Origin: Auanema rhodensis
Taxonomy: Eukaryota > Nematoda > Chromadorea > Rhabditida > Rhabditidae
Direction of reading: 5' to 3'
DNA: 64,000 nucleotides
NCBI GenBank assembly: GCA_964057225.1
Contig: OZ059900.1
Coordinates: forward strand, 12,787,638 to 12,851,637
In this document: positions 1 through 11,814 of the stretch, in pieces
How positions within the stretch are numbered: position 1 is the stretch's first letter
Layout of the letters: the number at the start of each line of letters is the position of its first letter
Translations under genes and position numbers: made by a program
Notes under the pieces: model-generated
The model's input: only the letters and a program-made list of their open reading frames with translations
Database searches by the model: none
Told to the model about the DNA's origin: nothing

Positions 1-54
1 GATTCTGATTTATTTTCAAATTGATTCTTAGTTATCTTCTTAGTTACAATACTC

Positions 55-71
55 ATTCGTTAAAACTATCA
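55..71 (+). promoter_or_regulatory. Partial CENP-B-box-like site
   Basis: The 17-bp CENP-B box core is NTTCGNNNNANNCGGGN. Unit positions 55-71 read ATTCGTTAAAACTATCA. They match the TTCG and the central A in the right spacing but lack the CGGG half. The site repeats in all units and holds one of the two CpG sites of the unit. A half match of five fixed bases could arise by chance, although TTCG is notable in a 79% A+T unit. CENP-B-like proteins descend from pogo-type transposases and exist in several animal groups. Binding here is speculative. Confidence 0.25.
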
Positions 72-269
72 ATATTTAATATATTATATATGTAATAGAT
101 ATACATTCATCATAAACAATACTTTTTAACAAAATCTTTTCACAATTTATTATTTTACAGAAATCAACAACAGAAAAGAAAAATAATTTAGTCTCAATAA
201 TAAGAGTTAAAACATAACTAATATAAAACAGAAACCAAATAGTCTATAGATATGAAACATACGTGACAG

Positions 270-275
270 TTATCT
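270..275 (-). promoter_or_regulatory. GATA-type motif (AGATAA), variable copy
   Basis: TTATCT on the forward strand is AGATAA on the complement, matching the WGATAR consensus of GATA zinc-finger factors. A second copy lies at unit positions 32-37. The 270-275 copy is destroyed in the G274 subtype (TTATGT), for example the units starting at 12173, 13247, 16827, 17185, 17543 and 21123; the 32-37 copy looks intact throughout. Six-base motifs of this composition are expected often in AT-rich DNA, so this is a site map, not evidence of binding. Confidence 0.25.
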
Positions 276-348
276 GTTGAAGTTAATTAAGATTCTATTG
301 TTAAGTTTACTTCAAATTTTAGTTTACTTATCATAAATTAATTCAAGT

Positions 349-368
349 AATCAGAAGAGATTCTGATT
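349..368 (+). repeat. 20-bp dyad at the unit boundary
   Basis: AATCAGAA and TTCTGATT are perfect 8-bp inverted arms around the 4-nt loop GAGA, covering unit positions 349-358 of one copy and 1-10 of the next. Symmetry ends exactly at these arms (T opposite T on the outside). The motif recurs at every unit boundary, and I saw no copy with a change inside it. In RNA from the forward strand the loop would read GAGA, a GNRA-class tetraloop. RNA from the other strand would have UCUC and lack that property. It could be a protein-binding dyad or an RNA hairpin; no function can be assigned. Confidence 0.85.
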
Positions 369-3300
369 TATTTTCAAATTGATTCTTAGTTATCTTCTTA
401 GTTACAATACTCATTCGTTAAAACTATCAATATTTGATATATTATATATGTAATAGATATACATTCATCATAAACAATACTTTTTAACAAAATCTTTTCA
501 CAATTTATTATTTTACAGAAATCAACAACAGAAAAGAAAAATAATTTAGTCTCAATAATAAGAGTTAAAACATAACTAATATAAAACAGAAACCAAATAG
601 TCTATAGATATGAAACATACGTGACAGTTATCTGTTGAAGTTAATTAAGATTCTATTGTTAAGTTTACTTCAAATTTTAGTTTACTTATCATAAATTAAT
701 TCAAGTAATCAGAAGAGATTCTGATTTATTTTCAAATTGATTCTTAGTTATCTTCTTAGTTACAATACTCATTCGTTAAAACTATCAATATTTGATATAT
801 TATATATGTGATAGATATACATTCATCATAAACAATACTTTTTAACAAAATCTTTTCACAATTTATTATTTTACAGAAATCAACAACAGAAAAGAAAAAT
901 AATTTAGTCTCAATAATAAGAGTTAAAACATAACTAATATAAAACAGAAACCAAATAGTCTATAGATATGGAACATACGTGACAGTTATCTGTTGAAGTT
1001 AATTAAGATTCTATTGTTAAGTTTACTTCAAATTTTAGTTTACTTATCATAAATTAATTCAAGTAATCAGAAGAGATTCTGATTTATTTTCAAATTGATT
1101 CTTAGTTATCTTCTTAGTTACAATACTCATTCGTTAAAACTATCAATATTTGATATATTATATATGTGATAGATATACATTCATCATAAACAATACTTTT
1201 TAACAAAATCTTTTCACAATTTATTATTTTACAGAAATCAACAACAGAAAAGAAAAATAATTTAGTCTCAATAATAAGAGTTAAAACATAACTAATATAA
1301 AACAGAAACCAAATAGTCTATAGATATGAAACATACGTGACAGTTATCTGTTGAAGTTAATTAAGATTCTATTGTTAAGTTAACTTCAAATTTTAGTTTA
1401 CTTATCATAAATTAATTCAAGTAATCAGAAGAGATTCTGATTTATTTTCAAATTGATTCTTAGTTATCTTCTTAGTTACAATACTCATTCGTTAAAACTA
1501 TCAATATTTGATATATTATATATGTGATAGATATACATTCATCATAAACAATACTTTTTAACAAAATCTTTTCACAATTTATTATTTTACAGAAATCAAC
1601 AACAGAAAAGAAAAATAATTTAGTCTCAATAATAAGAGTTAAAACATAACTAATATAAAACAGAAACCAAATAGTCTATAGATATGAAACATACGTGACA
1701 GTTATCTGTTGAAGTTAATTAAGATTCTATTGTTAAGTTTACTTCAAATTTTAGTTTACTTATCATAAATTAATTCAAGTAATCAGAAGAGATTCTGATT
1801 TATTTTCAAATTGATTCTTAGTTATCTTCTTAGTTACAATACTCATTCGTTAAAACTATCAATATTTGATATATTATATATGTGATAGATATACATTCAT
1901 CATAAACAATACTTTTTAACAAAATCTTTTCACAATTTATTATTTTACAGAAATCAACAACAGAAAAGAAAAATAATTTAGTCTCAATAATAAGAGTTAA
2001 AACATAACTAATATAAAACAGAAACCAAATAGTCTATAGATATGAAACATACGTGACAGTTATCTGTTGAAGTTAATTAAGATTCTATTGTTAAGTTTAC
2101 TTCAAATTTTAGTTTACTTATCATAAATTAATTCAAGTAATCAGAAGAGATTCTGATTTATTTTCAAATTGATTCTTAGTTATCTTCTTAGTTACAATAC
2201 TCATTCGTTAAAACTATCAATATTTAATATATTATATATGTAATAGATATACATTCATCATAAACAATACTTTTTAACAAAATCTTTTCACAATTTATTA
2301 TTTTACAGAAATCAACAACAGAAAAGAAAAATAATTTAGTCTCAATAATAAGAGTTAAAACATAACTAATATAAAACAGAAACCAAATAGTCTATAGATA
2401 TGAAACATACGTGACAGTTATCTGTTGAAGTTAATTAAGATTCTATTGTTAAGTTTACTTCAAATTTTAGTTTACTTATCATAAATTAATTCAAGTAATC
2501 AGAAGAGATTCTGATTTATTTTCAAATTGATTCTTAGTTATCTTCTTAGTTACAATACTCATTCGTTAAAACTATCAATATTTAATATATTATATATGTA
2601 ATAGATATACATTCATCATAAACAATACTTTTAAACAAAATCTTTTCACAATTTATTATTTTACAGAAATCAACAACAGAAAAGAAAAATAATTTAGTCT
2701 CAATAATAAGAGTTAAAACATAACTAATATAAAACAGAAACCAAATAGTCTATAGATATGAAACATACGTGACAGTTATCTGTTGAAGTTAATTAAGATT
2801 CTATTGTTAAGTTTACTTCAAATTTTAGTTTACTTATCATAAATTAATTCAAGTAATCAGAAGAGATTCTGATTTATTTTCAAATTGATTCTTAGTTATC
2901 TTCTTAGTTACAATACTCATTCGTTAAAACTATCAATATTTGATATATTATATATGTGATAGATATACATTCATCATAAACAATACTTTTTAACAAAATC
3001 TTTTCACAATTTATTATTTTACAGAAATCAACAACAGAAAAGAAAAATAATTTAGTCTCAATAATAAGAGTTAAAACATAACTAATATAAAACAGAAACC
3101 AAATAGTCTATAGATATGAAACATACGTGACAGTTATCTGTTGAAGTTAATTAAGATTCTATTGTTAAGTTTACTTCAAATTTTAGTTTACTTATCATAA
3201 ATTAATTCAAGTAATCAGAAGAGATTCTGATTTATTTTCAAATTGATTCTTAGTTATCTTCTTAGTTACAATACTCATTCGTTAAAACTATCAATATTTG

Positions 3301-6300
3301 ATATATTATATATGTGATAGATATACATTCATCATAAACAATACTTTTTAACAAAATCTTTTCACAATTTATTATTTTACAGAAATCAACAACAGAAAAG
3401 AAAAATAATTTAGTCTCAATAATAAGAGTTAAAACATAACTAATATAAAACAGAAACCAAATAGTCTATAGATATGAAACATACGTGACAGTTATCTGTT
3501 GAAGTTAATTAAGATTCTATTGTTAAGTTTACTTCAAATTTTAGTTTACTTATCATAAATTAATTCAAGTAATCAGAAGAGATTCTGATTTATTTTCAAA
3601 TTGATTCTTAGTTATCTTCTTAGTTACAATACTCATTCGTTAAAACTATCAATATTTAATATATTATATATGTAATAGATATACATTCATCATAAACAAT
3701 ACTTTTTAACAAAATCTTTTCACAATTTATTATTTTACAGAAATCAACAACAGAAAAGAAAAATAATTTAGTCTCAATAATAAGAGTTAAAACATAACTA
3801 ATATAAAACAGAAACCAAATAGTCTATAGATATGAAACATACGTGACAGTTATCTGTTGAAGTTAATTAAGATTCTATTGTTAAGTTTACTTCAAATTTT
3901 AGTTTACTTATCATAAATTAATTCAAGTAATCAGAAGAGATTCTGATTTATTTTCAAATTGATTCTTAGTTATCTTCTTAGTTACAATACTCATTCGTTA
4001 AAACTATCAATATTTAATATATTATATATGTAATAGATATACATTCATCATAAACAATACTTTTAAACAAAATCTTTTCACAATTTATTATTTTACAGAA
4101 ATCAACAACAGAAAAGAAAAATAATTTAGTCTCAATAATAAGAGTTAAAACATAACTAATATAAAACAGAAACCAAATAGTCTATAGATATGAAACATAC
4201 GTGACAGTTATCTGTTGAAGTTAATTAAGATTCTATTGTTAAGTTTACTTCAAATTTTAGTTTACTTATCATAAATTAATTCAAGTAATCAGAAGAGATT
4301 CTGATTTATTTTCAAATTGATTCTTAGTTATCTTCTTAGTTACAATACTCATTCGTTAAAACTATCAATATTTGATATATTATATATGTAATAGATATAC
4401 ATTCATCATAAACAATACTTTTTAACAAAATCTTTTCACAATTTATTATTTTACAGAAATCAACAACAGAAAAGAAAAATAATTTAGTCTCAATAATAAG
4501 AGTTAAAACATAACTAATATAAAACAGAAACCAAATAGTCTATAGATATGAAACATACGTGACAGTTATCTGTTGAAGTTAATTAAGATTCTATTGTTAA
4601 GTTTACTTCAAATTTTAGTTTACTTATCATAAATTAATTCAAGTAATCAGAAGAGATTCTGATTTATTTTCAAATTGATTCTTAGTTATCTTCTTAGTTA
4701 CAATACTCATTCGTTAAAACTATCAATATTTGATATATTATATATGTGATAGATATACATTCATCATAAACAATACTTTTTAACAAAATCTTTTCACAAT
4801 TTATTATTTTACAGAAATCAACAACAGAAAAGAAAAATAATTTAGTCTCAATAATAAGAGTTAAAACATAACTAATATAAAACAGAAACCAAATAGTCTA
4901 TAGATATGAAACATACGTGACAGTTATCTGTTGAAGTTAATTAAGATTCTATTGTTAAGTTTACTTCAAATTTTAGTTTACTTATCATAAATTAATTCAA
5001 GTAATCAGAAGAGATTCTGATTTATTTTCAAATTGATTCTTAGTTATCTTCTTAGTTACAATACTCATTCGTTAAAACTATCAATATTTAATATATTATA
5101 TATGTAATAGATATACATTCATCATAAACAATACTTTTTAACAAAATCTTTTCACAATTTATTATTTTACAGAAATCAACAACAGAAAAGAAAAATAATT
5201 TAGTCTCAATAATAAGAGTTAAAACATAACTAATATAAAACAGAAACCAAATAGTCTATAGATATGGAACATACGTGACAGTTATCTGTTGAAGTTAATT
5301 AAGATTCTATTGTTAAGTTTACTTCAAATTTTAGTTTACTTATCATAAATTAATTCAAGTAATCAGAAGAGATTCTGATTTATTTTCAAATTGATTCTTA
5401 GTTATCTTCTTAGTTACAATACTCATTCGTTAAAACTATCAATATTTGATATATTATATATGTGATAGATATACATTCATCATAAACAATACTTTTTAAC
5501 AAAATCTTTTCACAATTTATTATTTTACAGAAATCAACAACAGAAAAGAAAAATAATTTAGTCTCAATAATAAGAGTTAAAACATAACTAATATAAAACA
5601 GAAACCAAATAGTCTATAGATATGAAACATACGTGACAGTTATCTGTTGAAGTTAATTAAGATTCTATTGTTAAGTTTACTTCAAATTTTAGTTTACTTA
5701 TCATAAATTAATTCAAGTAATCAGAAGAGATTCTGATTTATTTTCAAATTGATTCTTAGTTATCTTCTTAGTTACAATACTCATTCGTTAAAACTATCAA
5801 TATTTGATATATTATATATGTGGTAGATATACATTCATCATAAACAATACTTTTTAACAAAATCTTTTCACAATTTATTATTTTACAGAAATCAACAACA
5901 GAAAAGAAAAATAATTTAGTCTCAATAATAAGAGTTAAAACATAACTAATATAAAACAGAAACCAAATAGTCTATAGATATGAAACATACGTGACAGTTA
6001 TCTGTTGAAGTTAATTAAGATTCTATTGTTAAGTTTACTTCAAATTTTAGTTTACTTATCATAAATTAATTCAAGTAATCAGAAGAGATTCTGATTTATT
6101 TTCAAATTGATTCTTAGTTATCTTCTTAGTTACAATACTCATTCGTTAAAACTATCAATATTTGATATATTATATATGTGATAGATATACATTCATCATA
6201 AACAATACTTTTTAACAAAATCTTTTCACAATTTATTATTTTACAGAAATCAACAACAGAAAAGAAAAATAATTTAGTCTCAATAATAAGAGTTAAAACA

Positions 6301-9300
6301 TAACTAATATAAAACAGAAACCAAATAGTCTATAGATATGAAACATACGTGACAGTTATCTGTTGAAGTTAATTAAGATTCTATTGTTAAGTTTACTTCA
6401 AATTTTAGTTTACTTATCATAAATTAATTCAAGTAATCAGAAGAGATTCTGATTTATTTTCAAATTGATTCTTAGTTATCTTCTTAGTTACAATACTCAT
6501 TCGTTAAAACTATCAATATTTGATATATTATATATGTGATAGATATACATTCATCATAAACAATACTTTTTAACAAAATCTTTTCACAATTTATTATTTT
6601 ACAGAAATCAACAACAGAAAAGAAAAATAATTTAGTCTCAATAATAAGAGTTAAAACATAACTAATATAAAACAGAAACCAAATAGTCTATAGATATGAA
6701 ACATACGTGACAGTTATCTGTTGAAGTTAATTAAGATTCTATTGTTAAGTTTACTTCAAATTTTAGTTTACTTATCATAAATTAATTCAAGTAATCAGAA
6801 GAGATTCTGATTTATTTTCAAATTGATTCTTAGTTATCTTCTTAGTTACAATACTCATTCGTTAAAACTATCAATATTTAATATATTATATATGTAATAG
6901 ATATACATTCATCATAAACAATACTTTTTAACAAAATCTTTTCACAATTTATTATTTTACAGAAATCAACAACAGAAAAGAAAAATAATTTAGTCTCAAT
7001 AATAAGAGTTAAAACATAACTAATATAAAACAGAAACCAAATAGTCTATAGATATGAAACATACGTGACAGTTATCTGTTGAAGTTAATTAAGATTCTAT
7101 TGTTAAGTTTACTTCAAATTTTAGTTTACTTATCATAAATTAATTCAAGTAATCAGAAGAGATTCTGATTTATTTTCAAATTGATTCTTAGTTATCTTCT
7201 TAGTTACAATACTCATTCGTTAAAACTATCAATATTTGATATATTATATATGTGATAGATATACATTCATCATAAACAATACTTTTTAACAAAATCTTTT
7301 CACAATTTATTATTTTACAGAAATCAACAACAGAAAAGAAAAATAATTTAGTCTCAATAATAAGAGTTAAAACATAACTAATATAAAACAGAAACCAAAT
7401 AGTCTATAGATATGAAACATACGTGACAGTTATCTGTTGAAGTTAATTAAGATTCTATTGTTAAGTTTACTTCAAATTTTAGTTTACTTATCATAAATTA
7501 ATTCAAGTAATCAGAAGAGATTCTGATTTATTTTCAAATTGATTCTTAGTTATCTTCTTAGTTACAATACTCATTCGTTAAAACTATCAATATTTGATAT
7601 ATTATATATGTGATAGATATACATTCATCATAAACAATACTTTTTAACAAAATCTTTTCACAATTTATTATTTTACAGAAATCAACAACAGAAAAGAAAA
7701 ATAATTTAGTCTCAATAATAAGAGTTAAAACATAACTAATATAAAACAGAAACCAAATAGTCTATAGATATGAAACATACGTGACAGTTATCTGTTGAAG
7801 TTAATTAAGATTCTATTGTTAAGTTTACTTCAAATTTTAGTTTACTTATCATAAATTAATTCAAGTAATCAGAAGAGATTCTGATTTATTTTCAAATTGA
7901 TTCTTAGTTATCTTCTTAGTTACAATACTCATTCGTTAAAACTATCAATATTTGATATATTATATATGTAATAGATATACATTCATCATAAACAATACTT
8001 TTTAACAAAATCTTTTCACAATTTATTATTTTACAGAAATCAACAACAGAAAAGAAAAATAATTTAGTCTCAATAATAAGAGTTAAAACATAACTAATAT
8101 AAAACAGAAACCAAATAGTCTATAGATATGAAACATACGTGACAGTTATCTGTTGAAGTTAATTAAGATTCTATTGTTAAGTTTACTTCAAATTTTAGTT
8201 TACTTATCATAAATTAATTCAAGTAATCAGAAGAGATTCTGATTTATTTTCAAATTGATTCTTAGTTATCTTCTTAGTTACAATACTCATTCGTTAAAAC
8301 TATCAATATTTGATATATTATATATGTAATAGATATACATTCATCATAAACAATACTTTTTAACAAAATCTTTTCACAATTTATTATTTTACAGAAATCA
8401 ACAACAGAAAAGAAAAATAATTTAGTCTCAATAATAAGAGTTAAAACATAACTAATATAAAACAGAAACCAAATAGTCTATAGATATGAAACATACGTGA
8501 CAGTTATCTGTTGAAGTTAATTAAGATTCTATTGTTAAGTTTACTTCAAATTTTAGTTTACTTATCATAAATTAATTCAAGTAATCAGAAGAGATTCTGA
8601 TTTATTTTCAAATTGATTCTTAGTTATCTTCTTAGTTACAATACTCATTCGTTAAAACTATCAATATTTGATATATTATATATGTGGTAGATATACATTC
8701 ATCATAAACAATACTTTTTAACAAAATCTTTTCACAATTTATTATTTTACAGAAATCAACAACAGAAAAGAAAAATAATTTAGTCTCAATAATAAGAGTT
8801 AAAACATAACTAATATAAAACAGAAACCAAATAGTCTATAGATATGAAACATACGTGACAGTTATCTGTTGAAGTTAATTAAGATTCTATTGTTAAGTTT
8901 ACTTCAAATTTTAGTTTACTTATCATAAATTAATTCAAGTAATCAGAAGAGATTCTGATTTATTTTCAAATTGATTCTTAGTTATCTTCTTAGTTACAAT
9001 ACTCATTCGTTAAAACTATCAATATTTGATATATTATATATGTGATAGATATACATTCATCATAAACAATACTTTTTAACAAAATCTTTTCACAATTTAT
9101 TATTTTACAGAAATCAACAACAGAAAAGAAAAATAATTTAGTCTCAATAATAAGAGTTAAAACATAACTAATATAAAACAGAAACCAAATAGTCTATAGA
9201 TATGAAACATACGTGACAGTTATCTGTTGAAGTTAATTAAGATTCTATTGTTAAGTTTACTTCAAATTTTAGTTTACTTATCATAAATTAATTCAAGTAA

Positions 9301-11814
9301 TCAGAAGAGATTCTGATTTATTTTCAAATTGATTCTTAGTTATCTTCTTAGTTACAATACTCATTCGTTAAAACTATCAATATTTGATATATTATATATG
9401 TGATAGATATACATTCATCATAAACAATACTTTTTAACAAAATCTTTTCACAATTTATTATTTTACAGAAATCAACAACAGAAAAGAAAAATAATTTAGT
9501 CTCAATAATAAGAGTTAAAACATAACTAATATAAAACAGAAACCAAATAGTCTATAGATATGAAACATACGTGACAGTTATCTGTTGAAGTTAATTAAGA
9601 TTCTATTGTTAAGTTTACTTCAAATTTTAGTTTACTTATCATAAATTAATTCAAGTAATCAGAAGAGATTCTGATTTATTTTCAAATTGATTCTTAGTTA
9701 TCTTCTTAGTTACAATACTCATTCGTTAAAACTATCAATATTTGATATATTATATATGTGATAGATATACATTCATCATAAACAATACTTTTTAACAAAA
9801 TCTTTTCACAATTTATTATTTTACAGAAATCAACAACAGAAAAGAAAAATAATTTAGTCTCAATAATAAGAGTTAAAACATAACTAATATAAAACAGAAA
9901 CCAAATAGTCTATAGATATGAAACATACGTGACAGTTATCTGTTGAAGTTAATTAAGATTCTATTGTTAAGTTTACTTCAAATTTTAGTTTACTTATCAT
10001 AAATTAATTCAAGTAATCAGAAGAGATTCTGATTTATTTTCAAATTGATTCTTAGTTATCTTCTTAGTTACAATACTCATTCGTTAAAACTATCAATATT
10101 TGATATATTATATATGTGATAGATATACATTCATCATAAACAATACTTTTTAACAAAATCTTTTCACAATTTATTATTTTACAGAAATCAACAACAGAAA
10201 AGAAAAATAATTTAGTCTCAATAATAAGAGTTAAAACATAACTAATATAAAACAGAAACCAAATAGTCTATAGATATGAAACATACGTGACAGTTATCTG
10301 TTGAAGTTAATTAAGATTCTATTGTTAAGTTTACTTCAAATTTTAGTTTACTTATCATAAATTAATTCAAGTAATCAGAAGAGATTCTGATTTATTTTCA
10401 AATTGATTCTTAGTTATCTTCTTAGTTACAATACTCATTCGTTAAAACTATCAATATTTGATATATTATATATGTGATAGATATACATTCATCATAAACA
10501 ATACTTTTTAACAAAATCTTTTCACAATTTATTATTTTACAGAAATCAACAACAGAAAAGAAAAATAATTTAGTCTCAATAATAAGAGTTAAAACATAAC
10601 TAATATAAAACAGAAACCAAATAGTCTATAGATATGAAACATACGTGACAGTTATCTGTTGAAGTTAATTAAGATTCTATTGTTAAGTTTACTTCAAATT
10701 TTAGTTTACTTATCATAAATTAATTCAAGTAATCAGAAGAGATTCTGATTTATTTTCAAATTGATTCTTAGTTATCTTCTTAGTTACAATACTCATTCGT
10801 TAAAACTATCAATATTTGATATATTATATATGTGATAGATATACATTCATCATAAACAATACTTTTTAACAAAATCTTTTCACAATTTATTATTTTACAG
10901 AAATCAACAACAGAAAAGAAAAATAATTTAGTCTCAATAATAAGAGTTAAAACATAACTAATATAAAACAGAAACCAAATAGTCTATAGATATGAAACAT
11001 ACGTGACAGTTATCTGTTGAAGTTAATTAAGATTCTATTGTTAAGTTTACTTCAAATTTTAGTTTACTTATCATAAATTAATTCAAGTAATCAGAAGAGA
11101 TTCTGATTTATTTTCAAATTGATTCTTAGTTATCTTCTTAGTTACAATACTCATTCGTTAAAACTATCAATATTTGATATATTATATATGTGATAGATAT
11201 ACATTCATCATAAACAATACTTTTTAACAAAATCTTTTCACAATTTATTATTTTACAGAAATCAACAACAGAAAAGAAAAATAATTTAGTCTCAATAATA
11301 AGAGTTAAAACATAACTAATATAAAACAGAAACCAAATAGTCTATAGATATGAAACATACGTGACAGTTATCTGTTGAAGTTAATTAAGATTCTATTGTT
11401 AAGTTTACTTCAAATTTTAGTTTACTTATCATAAATTAATTCAAGTAATCAGAAGAGATTCTGATTTATTTTCAAATTGATTCTTAGTTATCTTCTTAGT
11501 TACAATACTCATTCGTTAAAACTATCAATATTTGATATATTATATATGTAATAGATATACATTCATCATAAACAATACTTTTTAACAAAATCTTTTCACA
11601 ATTTATTATTTTACAGAAATCAACAACAGAAAAGAAAAATAATTTAGTCTCAATAATAAGAGTTAAAACATAACTAATATAAAACAGAAACCAAATAGTC
11701 TATAGATATGAAACATACGTGACAGTTATCTGTTGAAGTTAATTAAGATTCTATTGTTAAGTTTACTTCAAATTTTAGTTTACTTATCATAAATTAATTC
11801 AAGTAATCAGAAGA

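Larger units (their letters stand above)
1..358 (+). repeat. Reference satellite unit (first copy)
   Basis: This copy serves as the coordinate system for all variants described here. It has 74 G+C bases of 358 (20.7%) and only two CpG dinucleotides, at 58-59 and 262-263. Internal structure: two copies of TTCTTAGTTA at 25-34 and 37-46 (12-nt offset); an AT-only stretch around 71-91; AATTAATT at 336-343; and AGTTTACTT twice, at 304-312 and 321-329. The two halves of the unit do not resemble each other, so it is not an obvious ancient dimer of 179 bp. A length of 358 bp is about two nucleosome repeats, a common size class for satellites; nucleosome phasing is inference. No long coding frame exists on either strand. 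Confidence 0.95.
1..11814 (+). repeat. Subtype block I: T/C274/A290, polymorphic at 78 and 94
   Basis: All 33 units share the T block, C274, A290 and no delta haplotype. They differ mainly at position 78 (A or G) and at 94-95 (TAAT, TGAT or TGGT). The A78/A94 class occurs in the units starting at 1, 2149, 2507, 3581, 3939, 5013 and 6803; most others are G78/G94. Rare markers: A255G at units 717 and 5013; T127A at 2507 and 3939; A94G+A95G at 5729 and 8593; and T308A at 1075, which creates GTTAAC. Seven consecutive units from 8951 to 11456 look identical. The G94 state is otherwise seen only in three units, starting at 55132, 56206 and 57280. Confidence 0.88.

Noticed and set aside
9-14. AATAAA on the complementary strand (also at unit positions 146-151), resembling polyadenylation signals
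   Set aside because: These hexamers are frequent by chance at 79% A+T, and there is no transcription unit to end.
3-20. Possible hammerhead ribozyme core (CTGATTT after a stem), as found in some satellites
   Set aside because: The conserved CUGANGA and downstream GAAA elements are not present in the required arrangement on either strand.
71-91. TATA-box-like stretch ATATATTATATAT
   Set aside because: It is a simple AT-only run in each unit, with no initiator or gene downstream. Promoter activity cannot be supported.
142-160. Pyrimidine-rich stretch ending in TTTTACAG, resembling a 3' splice site
   Set aside because: Such strings are expected in AT-rich DNA. There is no open frame downstream and no matching donor-exon structure.
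1-358. Identification as the Drosophila 359-bp or Tribolium 360-bp satellite by length
   Set aside because: Length similarity alone is not evidence, and I cannot confirm a sequence match from memory. A search against a satellite or repeat library would decide it.
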